From MGML01 sp034416335 (GTDB lineage: Bacteria > Chloroflexota > Dehalococcoidia > Dehalococcoidales > UBA2162), in the NCBI GenBank assembly GCA_034416335.1, contig DAOULV010000019.1:62001-126000 (forward strand): DNA of 64,000 nucleotides, in the 5' to 3' direction. The notes below the pieces were generated by a model. It was not told where the DNA came from. It saw only the letters and a list, made by a program, of their open reading frames with translations, and searched no databases. This document shows, piece by piece, positions 1-8,691 of this stretch; within the stretch, counting starts at the first letter, position 1, and every line of letters starts with the position of its first letter. The position numbers were made by a program, and so were the translations under genes.

Positions 1-1308
1 GAGCAGGCATGCCGGCGTAACACTATAAACGACCCAATCTCCGTGAAGGAATTAAAGCGTGTCGCCGCTGATAACGGCGCCGATAAATGGAAAGAGAATT
101 CGGCAATCAAGCAGTCCACCGGTAAAAAAGTAGCTGTCGTCGGTGCCGGACCGGCCGGTCTTACCGGAGCTTTTTACCTGGCGAAAGCCGGCCACGTCGT
201 AACGGTGTTCGAAGAACTCCCCGAACCCGGCGGCATGATGAGATACGGCATACCCGAATACCGTCTTCCCAGAGATATACTCTCCGGAGAAGTCCAGTCC
301 ATAAAGGACACCGGAGTGGAAATCCTGACCAATACGAAGGTAGACTCTATCGATTCTCTCAAGGATAAAGGATACGCCGCCATACTGCTGGCGATAGGCG
401 CCCATCAGGGCACCAGACTCGGAGTGGAAGGCGAGGACCTGCCCGGTGTAATGGACGGCGCTTCTTTCCTCAGGGACGTTAATCTTGGCAAAAAAGTGAA
501 CCTTGGAGAAAAGGTGGCTGTACTCGGTGGTGGAAACTCCGCGGTGGACAGCGCCCGTGTAGCCCTGCGCTGCGGAGCAAAGAGCGTCACCATGATTTAC
601 CGACGCACCAGGGCGGAAATGCCGGCGGCTGAAGAAGAGATTGAAGACGCCCTCCAGGAAGGTATCGAGATAAACTTCCTCCAGAATCCCACGAAATTTA
701 CGAAAAGCGGTGACGGCCTCGACGTCGAATGCATCCGTATGCAGCTTGGCGAGCCGGATGCCAGCGGCAGACGCAGGCCGGAACCGATTCCCGACAGCGA
801 ATTCGTTGTGCATTATGATGCCGTAATCGGGGCACTCGGACAGTCGCCCAGGGTACCGGAAGACTTCAATATAAAGATAGGCCGCAGCAATACCTTACAG
901 GTAGACACGCAGACTCTACAGACCAGCATGGAAGGCGTGTATGCCGCCGGCGATGCCACCACCGGACCAGCTTCCGTTATCGCGGCGATATCCGCCGGAA
1001 GGCTGGCTGCCGAATCCATAGACAGATATCTCGGCGGCAGCGGTATCATCGACGAAGAGCTTGCCCCTGCCGAGGATATGGGCAAGGAACTCGGTAAGGA
1101 CGAGGGATTCGCCGACAAAACGAGGCTGGAACCCGACCTGATACCGGTTGAGAAAAGGCTTGCCGGATACGCCGAGGTAAAGAACGCCCTCGGTAAGGAT
1201 GTCGCCTGCAAAGAAGCCGGACGCTGTTTCAGGTGCGACCTCCGTCTGACAATAACCCCGGCTATGCAGCCGCCGGTGCGCAAGAAAGAGTCCGTGGCAG
1301 TAGAGTAA
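1..1308 (+). CDS. GltD-like FAD/NAD(P) oxidoreductase, 5' end cut by window
   Basis: The frame is open from base 1, and the residues before the first in-window start (CRRNTINDPIS) match the iron-sulfur-domain exit of glutamate synthase small-subunit-like proteins, so the gene begins upstream and the GTG at 43 is not its start. An FAD Rossmann motif (VVGAGPAGLTG), a second NAD(P) motif (VLGGGNSAVDSA) and the C-terminal FAD motif (GVYAAGDATTGP) are visible. Such subunits move electrons between NAD(P)H and iron-sulfur partners in glutamate synthase and in many anaerobic oxidoreductase complexes. The Cys-rich tail (CKEAGRCFRCDLR) is typical. Which complex it serves cannot be told without the upstream genes. 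Its last 26 codons recur at about 2239-2316. Confidence 0.85.
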   Translation, partial: EQACRRNTINDPISVKELKRVAADNGADKWKENSAIKQSTGKKVAVVGAGPAGLTGAFYLAKAGHVVTVFEELPEPGGMMRYGIPEYRLPRDILSGEVQSIKDTGVEILTNTKVDSIDSLKDKGYAAILLAIGAHQGTRLGVEGEDLPGVMDGASFLRDVNLGKKVNLGEKVAVLGGGNSAVDSARVALRCGAKSVTMIYRRTRAEMPAAEEEIEDALQEGIEINFLQNPTKFTKSGDGLDVECIRMQLGEPDASGRRRPEPIPDSEFVVHYDAVIGALGQSPRVPEDFNIKIGRSNTLQVDTQTLQTSMEGVYAAGDATTGPASVIAAISAGRLAAESIDRYLGGSGIIDEELAPAEDMGKELGKDEGFADKTRLEPDLIPVEKRLAGYAEVKNALGKDVACKEAGRCFRCDLRLTITPAMQPPVRKKESVAVE

Positions 1309-1403
1309 CCAGAGAGGGAAGCATACCGTACCGGCATTTAAGAAACCCAGGTCAATTCCTGACGTATGGTATCTTTTTGTCTTATTTCATAGATGATTAA
1401 ATC

Positions 1404-2174
1404 ATGAAACGAAAACCAGAATACGGCAACTGGATAAGAAAAAGGGCAATCCTGATACTCGGTTTGATTACTCTATCATTGTTTGCGCTTGGATTCATTC
1501 CCTGGCACATTGCCTACAGGATAACGATGTTCGGGCTGTCCGGACTGGCATTACTCACGACAATATTTATAGTCGGCTTGTACTGGTCCTTCTCGCCCGT
1601 GGGCGGTAATTATCAAAGTAAAATTCATAGTCTGATAATTAAAAACTTGAATTGGGATGGTAATGGTACAGTTCTGGACATAGGAGCCAGCAACGGAGCT
1701 TTGATAATAAGTATTGCCGGGAAACACCCCGGTGCAGATTGTATCGGTCTGGACTACTGGGGAAAAGACTGGGAGTATTCCCGGAAGGTATGTGAAAAAA
1801 ACGCAGAAATAGAAGGAGTACAGGAGAGGGTAACTTTTGTAAAAGGCAGCGCTGCCGCGTTACCGTACGAAAACGAGCATTTTGATGCGGTTGTCAGCAA
1901 TCTCACCTTTCATGAAGTCAGGGATGTAAAGAATAAAGCCATTCTCATTAATGAAGCGGTCAGGGTTTTAAAACCGGGCGGACATTTTTCTTTTATTGAT
2001 CCGTTTTTTAATACGGACCATTACGGCAGTATAGAATCGTTGAGCGAAAACCTGGACAACCTGGGACTGTCGAACTACACACTGATAAGCTTAAGTAAAG
2101 TTATCAGACTAACCCTGATACTCAAGCACCGGAAGGTACTCGGTCTGGCAGGTGTACTTTACGGGACAAAATAG
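1404..2174 (+). CDS. Membrane-anchored class I SAM methyltransferase
   Basis: A 256-residue protein. Residues about 10-65 form two hydrophobic segments, followed by a soluble methyltransferase domain with the SAM-binding motif VLDIGASNGAL and an acidic loop (CIGLDYWG). A later VVSNLTFHEV and a VLKPGGHFSFIDP strand are typical of ubiE/COQ5-like class I methyltransferases. The substrate is unknown. The gene sits between the end of the flavoprotein gene and a duplicated fragment of that gene's tail, so it may be an insertion into an older operon. Moderately sure of the fold, not of the role. Confidence 0.75.
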   Translation: MKRKPEYGNWIRKRAILILGLITLSLFALGFIPWHIAYRITMFGLSGLALLTTIFIVGLYWSFSPVGGNYQSKIHSLIIKNLNWDGNGTVLDIGASNGALIISIAGKHPGADCIGLDYWGKDWEYSRKVCEKNAEIEGVQERVTFVKGSAAALPYENEHFDAVVSNLTFHEVRDVKNKAILINEAVRVLKPGGHFSFIDPFFNTDHYGSIESLSENLDNLGLSNYTLISLSKVIRLTLILKHRKVLGLAGVLYGTK

Positions 2175-2238
2175 ACATACAAGATATCCAATGCAATCTA
2201 TACTCAGCAAGGATACCACATACAACCAAACTGGACTC

Positions 2239-2364
2239 TACTTCAGGTGTGACCTCCGCCTGACGATCACCCCGGCAATGCAGCCGCCGGTTCGCAGGAA
2301 AGCAACCGTAACGGTAGAGCAGGCTCTACAAAAGATTCCTGCTATCGGAGAGTCTGTAGGGTAG
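2239..2364 (+). pseudogene. Duplicated C-terminal tail of the GltD-like flavoprotein
   Basis: Translation from about 2239 gives FRCDLRLTITPAMQPPVRRK and continues to VTVE, matching the end of the first gene at 22 of 26 residues. It then runs on for 14 more residues to a stop at 2362-2364, where the upstream copy stops. Many nucleotide differences are at third codon positions, so this is not a fresh duplication. There is no plausible start for a functional protein here. It is read as a relic of a paralogous gene or of the original 3' end displaced by the methyltransferase gene. Confidence 0.6.
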
Positions 2365-2455
2365 GAACATCGTAGCGAAATCCACCAGTAACCACACGGG
2401 CAGAAGCTGATATCCGGGAAACTCCTTTCTCTAAAAAACCTGTTCCGGATGCCGG

Positions 2456-2713
2456 TTATCGGTACACATCTTTACGATGTCCTATTTTAACTATCCAGAC
2501 GGATGGTTCCCTGTCCTGGACTGAATACACAATCCGGTAATTCCCCTGGCGCAGGCGATATCTGTTCTGCCCGGTCAACTTTTCAACCCCTGGTGGTCGG
2601 GGATCCGAAGCTAATAATTCTATGCGGTGGAGGATTTTAACAATATCTTTTCGGGGGATTGTCCTGAAATCTTTTTCAACCGATTCTCTAAAGTAAACTT
2701 TATATTCGGCCAT
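2456..2713 (-). CDS. RelE/ParE-family toxin
   Basis: An 85-residue basic protein with the RelE-type core: an N-terminal VYFRESVEKDFRTIP helix, the central strand RYRLRQGNYRIVYSVQD and a C-terminal VKIGHRKDVYR. RelE toxins are mRNA interferases acting in the ribosomal A site, whereas ParE relatives poison gyrase; the R, K, H and Y residues at the C-terminus favour the RelE side. The gene overlaps the 3' end of the upstream CopG-type antitoxin by 14 bases, the usual antitoxin-first toxin-antitoxin operon. Confidence 0.85.
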   Translation of the reverse strand: MAEYKVYFRESVEKDFRTIPRKDIVKILHRIELLASDPRPPGVEKLTGQNRYRLRQGNYRIVYSVQDREPSVWIVKIGHRKDVYR

Positions 2714-2933
2714 TTTTCTTCAGTTTTTTTACCATTTCATCATAACTGATCAATGGTTCTTGTATCCTGTCATCGAAAGCCGTTATATCCTCGGCATCCT
2801 CGGCAAGACATTCTCTTACCGCATCGTTGACAAGATCCGATACTGAGCGGGAATTTTCAATAGCCTTCAAGCGTAACGCTTTATGTAAATCGGCATCCAG
2901 ATATATTGTGGTTCGCCTGCTTTGAGTAGACAT
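2700..2933 (-). CDS. Ribbon-helix-helix (CopG-like) antitoxin
   Basis: From the ATG at 2933 the protein is 77 residues. This start is preferred over the upstream one at 2954 because a perfect GGAGGT lies 6 bases ahead of it. The N-terminal RRTTIYLDADLHKALRLKA is a ribbon-helix-helix DNA-binding strand and first helix. The acidic C-terminal half (ending near LISYDEMVKKLKKNG) would wrap the RelE-like toxin encoded immediately downstream with a 14-base overlap. Autorepression of the pair is expected; short AAACG-type repeats just upstream (about 2965-2990) could be its operator, but this is not certain. Confidence 0.82.
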   Translation of the reverse strand: MSTQSRRTTIYLDADLHKALRLKAIENSRSVSDLVNDAVRECLAEDAEDITAFDDRIQEPLISYDEMVKKLKKNGRI

Positions 2934-3214
2934 GACAATACCTCCAGATATCAATATAGCACTATAACGCTAAAACGTCAAAACGCCACATATACAAACA
3001 AGGCTTCGGGAACTGTCTTTGGTAGAACAAACTGTACAATAGAAAGAACTTTTAGGTTAGAATTCGCGTTACCTTATTAGCTTAATAAGTCAAATGATTT
3101 AACATTCTATTACTTCAATGCATTCGATTATGGTCTTGTCATACCATCAAAAATGCGTTTATCTGATGTATTAATGATATAATGTGCTAGCAGCGGAGAA
3201 TAAGGACAACTGAG

Positions 3215-4963
3215 ATGGAAAACAAGCCTCAAAGCTGGTTCGAGATGCCGGAAATAAGGAAACGGTTTTTTGATAAAAGCGTTTGGATTCCGCTTAAAGA
3301 GCGATGTGTACTGCTTAGAAAAGGCAATTTCGGTTATCTTGGCTATATAGAAGAATATTTAGGCGTAAGTTCAATAGCCGTTCCATTAACCAAAAGAACA
3401 GAAGCAGAAAAACTCGGATGGACTGATATTGGGACAAGAGGTTCAAACAGAGGCTATGTTGAAAATGGTGAATATTTAGCATCACACATATATCAAGGCT
3501 ATGATAAAACGTTAAAAGCAGAATACCTTGTGCTTGAACGCGGTGGCAACCGTATAGAAGCTTCAGAATGGGATCTTAACCAAGACATAACATGTACTCT
3601 CACACTTAAAAGAGAAGGTGATCAATGGCTAGCAATTTCATATGGCTATGAAGAAGTGGCAAAATTAGAACGAGACGCAGACGGTCAAGCAGTAGTAATT
3701 TCTATAAAGGCTTCCTATTTAAAGGATTACCTTTGTGCCAGAAATATGGCTCTTTATATGACCTCATATCGTTCAAGAAGGCAGATAGTTAAAGATAGCA
3801 GTCATATACAATGGGATAGTCCAGCAGCTGAAGAGACTGAATTTGATAAATGGGAAGGTCAAGTTATCGAAATTAGCGAAGGCGGGGATCCGTTCGGTTC
3901 AGGCTACTTGGTTACGCACATTTCACGCACTGATGTAGATTACGACGATGATATCCCAGAGCCTGGAATGCCGACTGATGATAATACCGAATACAAATCT
4001 TGGGAAGGCATATTTCAAGGAAAGAAGTTGTTTTATATCGATGGAGAACTTTGGCATAATGAATGGATAGAACCATCACTAAAGAGTCATCTTATCTGCG
4101 ACGAAGAGTTAGACCCAACAGTTTTCTTTATTACTGACAATGCTGGAAAATCCGAAAATCGGATAACTTTGGTCGATGGTATTCGTTGGTTGTGGTTTAG
4201 TCCTTCTGTAATTGAAGCAATATTGAACATCCGTGGAAGCTCCTTAGGTTGGTATACTAAAGATACTGGTGTTATTGAGTGTTCACCAGGATATCCTTTA
4301 CATTTCGGCATAAATAGTATTGGATTAGTTAACGTATTTGCCAAAGATATTGCTTTGTTGCCGGATTGGCAACAAAAAGTTTGGGCTGGATATAATGTCG
4401 CTCCAGATGGAAAGGTATCTACGGAACTATTAATGTCCCAAATGGAAGCAAAGCCTGCTTCTTCCCAAGCCCCAGAAGAATATCTTCCCCTCGGATTTGA
4501 ACTATTGAACAAACTAATCAAAGACAACTTTGGAGTATCCGCATTCAAAGAGCATGCTGATGCAAATAAAATTCTTATAAGAATCCATAGATTTCGAGCA
4601 GTAACCAAGCAAGGATTATTTGAATTAGCAAAAGATATTTACAGATTTGTAGGTGAGAGAATAAATACTGAAGAAATAAAAAAAGTAGTTAATCCTAGAA
4701 AAGATGAAAAATGGGGTCAACTGAAATCTCTAGAAAAGTTACTTGCTTTAAAAGTTGGAGTAGAATCAGCGTATACTCTTATGAGTCCTCTTTGGGGGAT
4801 ATATTCTTTAAGAATTGCAGACTCTCATTTACCTTCGGCCGATACTCGTGAGGCATATACTCTATGTCGAATAGATACCGAACAACCTAATATAGTTCAA
4901 GGTTACCAATTGATAGCTACGTGCGTCAGTTGTATCTTTGACATTTGTAAAGCACTCAAGTAA
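3215..4963 (+). CDS. Large protein of unknown function, AT-rich
   Basis: A 582-residue soluble-looking protein with no motif I recognise. It is rich in aromatic and acidic residues in its first 400 residues (for example WEGQVIEIS, WEGIFQGKKLFYIDGELW) and more helical and basic in its last 160 residues. No signal peptide or membrane segment is seen. Base composition is visibly more AT-rich than the metabolic genes around it. It follows a toxin-antitoxin pair and stands alone on its strand, so recent horizontal acquisition is likely. The start at 3215 has a weak purine-rich site (GAGAATAAGG). A defence-related role would be a guess from context only. Confidence 0.7.
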   Translation: MENKPQSWFEMPEIRKRFFDKSVWIPLKERCVLLRKGNFGYLGYIEEYLGVSSIAVPLTKRTEAEKLGWTDIGTRGSNRGYVENGEYLASHIYQGYDKTLKAEYLVLERGGNRIEASEWDLNQDITCTLTLKREGDQWLAISYGYEEVAKLERDADGQAVVISIKASYLKDYLCARNMALYMTSYRSRRQIVKDSSHIQWDSPAAEETEFDKWEGQVIEISEGGDPFGSGYLVTHISRTDVDYDDDIPEPGMPTDDNTEYKSWEGIFQGKKLFYIDGELWHNEWIEPSLKSHLICDEELDPTVFFITDNAGKSENRITLVDGIRWLWFSPSVIEAILNIRGSSLGWYTKDTGVIECSPGYPLHFGINSIGLVNVFAKDIALLPDWQQKVWAGYNVAPDGKVSTELLMSQMEAKPASSQAPEEYLPLGFELLNKLIKDNFGVSAFKEHADANKILIRIHRFRAVTKQGLFELAKDIYRFVGERINTEEIKKVVNPRKDEKWGQLKSLEKLLALKVGVESAYTLMSPLWGIYSLRIADSHLPSADTREAYTLCRIDTEQPNIVQGYQLIATCVSCIFDICKALK

Positions 4964-5152
4964 AGAGCACATGCCACAATTTGCTCAAGTGTTATTTCCA
5001 CACGAAACGAGAGGGTTTCGGATTTTATCTACCTATAGGTAAGATGCGTTCGTAAAATGTTGACAAGAGTTCAATAAAAGTTCAAAAGAAAGTAGCCCAA
5101 ACTGGATTCGAACTTGTAAATATTGGACAATATCAGTATTCCCTCTCCCGCC

Positions 5153-6466
5153 CTACTTATACCTCTTGACCTCGAACCGGTAAAGTTTGACCGGTTCGTC
5201 CGGGTGAATTCCCGCCTTCTGGCGGCAGATATCTATCTGCTGTTGAACGGAAGTGACTCCTTCCAGGTCAGGAAGCAGCAGCCCCCGGCGGTACCCCGCT
5301 TCCACGATAATACCGTATTTCTCGGGGTCGAGTTCGTCTTCATCCTCGACCGTTTCGGGTTCGGTAAGCACGTCCACGCTGTAATCCAGTAAATCCAGTT
5401 CCTCAGGGTCGACGGGAGAAAACCTGGGGTCCCTCGTCGCGGAGCTGATGGCATTAATGATGATTTCACGGGCAACATTTTCCTCGGACGGCTCGAATGT
5501 ACCGATGCAGCCGCGTAATGCACCTTTCTTATGAATGGAGACGAAGACCCCTGCCTTATTCTGCATCTCCGGTGTGAGCGCAGCCGGAGGTTCGATGATC
5601 TCACCTCTCGTCGTATAGGCTTCGACTGTATCTTTCGCCAGCTTTACCAGCGGAGACATCCCCGTAATAATCACCCCGGCATATCCCACTACGCTTTCAT
5701 AATCACCGGTGGTATCGCCGCTGGTGCGGTACATTACCAGTTCACCGTTCGAAGCTCCGAGTTCCTTAACGGCTGTAATCATACTCATCGCCGGGGCGAC
5801 TCCGCACATTGTTATGTTAAATTCACGCACACGTGATATTAATTCATCCGCATCCAGGTCGAGCACAGCCTCGATAGCCCGGCTGTCCTTATCCTTATTC
5901 GTCGCCTGGGACTCATAATGGTTCATATCGCTCGAAACCATAATAACCGCTTCACGCCCGGTCCTCTTCAGCGCCCTGGCTATACTTTTACCGATTCCCT
6001 TATAGTCCTCTGCACTGCCATAACCGAGGACAATTGGAACGATTTTCACGTCGGGTTTGAAATACTGGAGGAATGGTATCTGGACCTCAATCGAGTGTTC
6101 GAAATTATGGGCACGCCGGTCATCCTCAAGTTTCTTGCTTTCGTCCAGAATGGCTCTAGCGAGTTCGGTATCCACTTCTACTTCTCCAAGGGGTGTCTCC
6201 CAGAGTCCCTCTGTCATAATGCTGAGAGATTTTCCCAGTCCGGTATGGCTCGGTCCTATGATAATAAAGGTATCGGTGAACTCTATCCGTGACAGTGTAG
6301 CACCTACAACCTGTCCTGAATATATGTATCCGGCGTGAGGAACTACTACCCCCAGGGCTTTCTTTTTATCCGCTTCCTCTTCCACCATCTCTTGTATCAT
6401 CGAAGTAAGCTCTTCCGGTGTTCCGGGGTAGAACTGTCCGGCTACTACAGCATTCCTGGTTTCCAT
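5153..6466 (-). CDS. AmmeMemoRadiSam protein: Memo-AMMECR1 fusion
   Basis: Two domains in one chain of about 437 residues. Residues 1-265 are Memo-like (PHAGYIYSGQVVGATL, GPSHTGLGKS, HSIEVQIPFLQYF, VSSDMNHYE), related to class III extradiol dioxygenases with a His-based metal site. Residues about 275-437 are AMMECR1-like with the signature LRGCIG and NAISSATRDPRFSPV. In many anaerobes these are two genes (amrB, amrA) beside a radical SAM gene, which is also the case here immediately upstream. The biochemical role is not settled. The start ATG at 6466 follows AGGGGGTG; a GTG six bases earlier is too close to that site. Confidence 0.9.
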   Translation of the reverse strand: METRNAVVAGQFYPGTPEELTSMIQEMVEEEADKKKALGVVVPHAGYIYSGQVVGATLSRIEFTDTFIIIGPSHTGLGKSLSIMTEGLWETPLGEVEVDTELARAILDESKKLEDDRRAHNFEHSIEVQIPFLQYFKPDVKIVPIVLGYGSAEDYKGIGKSIARALKRTGREAVIMVSSDMNHYESQATNKDKDSRAIEAVLDLDADELISRVREFNITMCGVAPAMSMITAVKELGASNGELVMYRTSGDTTGDYESVVGYAGVIITGMSPLVKLAKDTVEAYTTRGEIIEPPAALTPEMQNKAGVFVSIHKKGALRGCIGTFEPSEENVAREIIINAISSATRDPRFSPVDPEELDLLDYSVDVLTEPETVEDEDELDPEKYGIIVEAGYRRGLLLPDLEGVTSVQQQIDICRQKAGIHPDEPVKLYRFEVKRYK

Positions 6467-6502
6467 CTTCACCCCCTGTGATTCTGAATCAGTAATACAG
6501 CC

Positions 6503-7543
6503 TTAAACTTTGTTCGGATTACGGCTCCCGGCTCTGATATTAAGTTCCGCACCGCAGAAACGGCAGTGAGAGTCCTCGATCCCGGTTATATCCGTCCGGT
6601 AGCCGAATCTTTCTATTACGGTTTCCCCGCATGAATAACAGACTGTGTTTTCATTCCGGTGACCCGGAGCGTTTCCCACGTATATAAACTTCAGCCCTGC
6701 TTTCTCTCCTATTTCGCAGGCACGGTCGAGAGTTGAAAGAGGAGTCGGCGGAATATTCGTCAGGTTATAAGCGGGATGGAATCTCGTTACATGCCAGGGA
6801 GTCAATTCTCCAAGTTCGTCGCGAATCCACGCGGCTATCCCGCCAAGCTGTTCATCATCGTCGTTAAGAGTAGGGATAATATTGGTAACCACCTCGATAT
6901 GCATATCCCACCCCGTTTTCGCCCGGATGGCTGTTTCCAGTATTCCCCTCCAGCGAGGTATACCGGCAACATTTCTGTAAAAAGAATCCGAAAAACCTTT
7001 GATATCCACGCGGTAGGCATCCATATACGGTCCCATAGCATCGATGGCAGCCGCTGAAGAATACCCGTTGGTCACAAGGACCGTATACAGCCCGTTTTCT
7101 TTCGCCAGTCCGGCAGTATCGATTATATATTCCAGCCAGATACCCGGTTCGTTATAGGTCCAGGCAATGCCGCTGCAGCCGTTGTCTGTCGCCAGCTTGA
7201 CGGCCGTTCCCGGCTGTATCTCCCGGCAGTCCTGTCTTCCAGTGACGATATCCGTCCTGGAAATCTGCCAGTTCTGGCAGTGCTTGCAGTGGAAATTACA
7301 GCCCAATGAGCCCATCGAAAACACGGATGAGCCGGGGTAAAAATGGAAAAGCGGTTTTTTTTCGATAGGGTCGACAGCCAGTGAAGATGCCATCCCATAG
7401 TCGAGTGTGTACAATACGCCGTCTGTGTTCTGGTAAGCACCACAGACTCCGTATTTCTCGACATTTATCCGGCAGTGCCACTGGCAGGTGTGGCATTGTA
7501 CCCTGGAATCAGGAAGCTTTTCATATAGAAGCGCTTCTCTCAT
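6503..7543 (-). CDS. amrS: AmmeMemoRadiSam system radical SAM enzyme
   Basis: A 346-residue radical SAM protein with an N-terminal Cys pair region (CHTCQWHC), the SAM-cleaving cluster motif CNFHCKHC (CX3CX2C), and a C-terminal zinc-ribbon-like segment (CYSCGE ... CRFCGA). This is the layout of the PflA-like enzyme of the AmmeMemoRadiSam set. It lies 36 bases upstream of the Memo-AMMECR1 gene on the same strand, so they are probably cotranscribed. Its substrate is not established. The ATG at 7543 is preferred; a TTG three codons earlier (7552) is possible. Confidence 0.88.
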   Translation of the reverse strand: MREALLYEKLPDSRVQCHTCQWHCRINVEKYGVCGAYQNTDGVLYTLDYGMASSLAVDPIEKKPLFHFYPGSSVFSMGSLGCNFHCKHCQNWQISRTDIVTGRQDCREIQPGTAVKLATDNGCSGIAWTYNEPGIWLEYIIDTAGLAKENGLYTVLVTNGYSSAAAIDAMGPYMDAYRVDIKGFSDSFYRNVAGIPRWRGILETAIRAKTGWDMHIEVVTNIIPTLNDDDEQLGGIAAWIRDELGELTPWHVTRFHPAYNLTNIPPTPLSTLDRACEIGEKAGLKFIYVGNAPGHRNENTVCYSCGETVIERFGYRTDITGIEDSHCRFCGAELNIRAGSRNPNKV

Positions 7544-7600
7544 TATAGGCAACTCAAGCTAATTATAACATAAGGGCAGGTTGAAACTTCTTTGAGTATC

Positions 7601-8563
7601 CTACCGGGTAATATTCCTGGATACCTCATCCAGTTTCTTCATCTCATCGGCGGTCAATACAAGATTCATCGAGTTTACATTCTGAGATATGTGTTCCGCT
7701 TTCGACGCGCCGGGAATTGCCGTGACCGTATCTCCGGCGTAGTTAATGACCCAGCTCAATGCTACCTCGGAAGGAGTACAGCTGTATGAAGTCGCAATTT
7801 CTTCGAGTAAATTCACCAGTTGACGACTACTTTCCAGCATACGCTGCGTAGCCGATTTCCGAAGAATAGGAAGTTTCTTCACCAGAGTGGGGTCGTTGTG
7901 GAACTTCCCCGTAAGAAGTCCCTGTGCCAGCGGAGAGTAGGCTATGATAGTGATTCCCATCTCTTTTGCGGCGTCCAGCACTCCCTGCAGTTCGATACTG
8001 CGGTCAATCAGGTTGAACCTGACCTGGTTCGATGCCAGCGGTAAGTCGTGTTCTGCCAGAGCTTTGTATGCCTGCTTCATCTGCTCTACCGAGAAGTTAC
8101 TGACTCCCACCGAACGTACCTTTCCCTGCTTAACCAGGCTCGCCATTGCGTTCATTTGAGCTTCGATAGAAGAAAATGAGAATGGCAAATGAATCTGGTA
8201 AAGATCGATATCGAAAGGAGAGAGAAATTTCTGACGATTGCCGATAGTCCTGATAATGTTTTTCGCCCGGCGTAAAAAGGGACGCCATTTGGTGGCAATT
8301 ACCACATCTCCATTTCCTACACCGGCATTCTGCAGCGCCGTTGATAAGGCTTTCTCGGAACGACCTCCTCCGTACATCTCGGCGGTGTCGAACCAGTTGA
8401 TTCCGCCGTCAAGCGCTATTTTTACTATATTATTTACTTCATCCTGGGGAGGTGAATTCCAGAACATACCCCCGAATCCTCCACCGCAGAATTGCCAGCA
8501 GCCGAGACCGATCGGCGTTATCTCGATACCCGTTTTCCCGAGAATCCTTTTTTCAGCAGCCAT
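7601..8563 (-). CDS. Aldo/keto reductase
   Basis: A 320-residue TIM-barrel oxidoreductase. The N-terminus has the usual LGKTGIEITPIGLG hairpin. The catalytic tetrad is suggested by D and Y in NWFDTAEMYGGGRSE and K in VIATKWRPF. The NADP-binding C-terminus shows VTAIPGASKAEHI. This is the YghZ/Tas-like aldo/keto reductase group acting on small carbonyl compounds; the substrate is unknown. The ATG at 8563 follows a GGAGG site, so the longer upstream reading is unlikely. A terminator separates it from the yqeY-like gene upstream. Confidence 0.9.
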   Translation of the reverse strand: MAAEKRILGKTGIEITPIGLGCWQFCGGGFGGMFWNSPPQDEVNNIVKIALDGGINWFDTAEMYGGGRSEKALSTALQNAGVGNGDVVIATKWRPFLRRAKNIIRTIGNRQKFLSPFDIDLYQIHLPFSFSSIEAQMNAMASLVKQGKVRSVGVSNFSVEQMKQAYKALAEHDLPLASNQVRFNLIDRSIELQGVLDAAKEMGITIIAYSPLAQGLLTGKFHNDPTLVKKLPILRKSATQRMLESSRQLVNLLEEIATSYSCTPSEVALSWVINYAGDTVTAIPGASKAEHISQNVNSMNLVLTADEMKKLDEVSRNITR

Positions 8564-8634
8564 ACTTTGTACCTCCGTCCGTATGAGAGATTCTAATTTA
8601 ATCACCGTGCTAGCGAAAGGTCAAGGATGACAGG

Positions 8635-8666
8635 ATGTAAAAAGAAAAGGGGCTATAAAGCCCCTT
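8635..8666 (-). terminator. Rho-independent terminator after yqeY-like gene
   Basis: Read on the minus strand, the stem AAGGGGCT / AGCCCCTT with a 4-base loop is followed by a T-rich run (TTCTTTTT). It lies just downstream of the YqeY-domain gene and before the aldo/keto reductase gene, so the reductase needs its own promoter or read-through. Confidence 0.8.
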
Positions 8667-8691
8667 CCAGGTTGCGTTATTGTTTTTATTA

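Noticed and set aside
52..813. 253-residue frame antisense to the flavoprotein gene
   Set aside because: Opposite the well-supported GltD-like gene and compositionally a shadow of its codon use.
5096..5130. GGATTCGAAC, the complement of a tRNA T-loop 3' end, at the boundary of the AT-rich segment
   Set aside because: The flanking bases do not form a proper T-stem or acceptor stem and no repeat is found at the other end of the segment; not enough for a tRNA remnant or attachment site.
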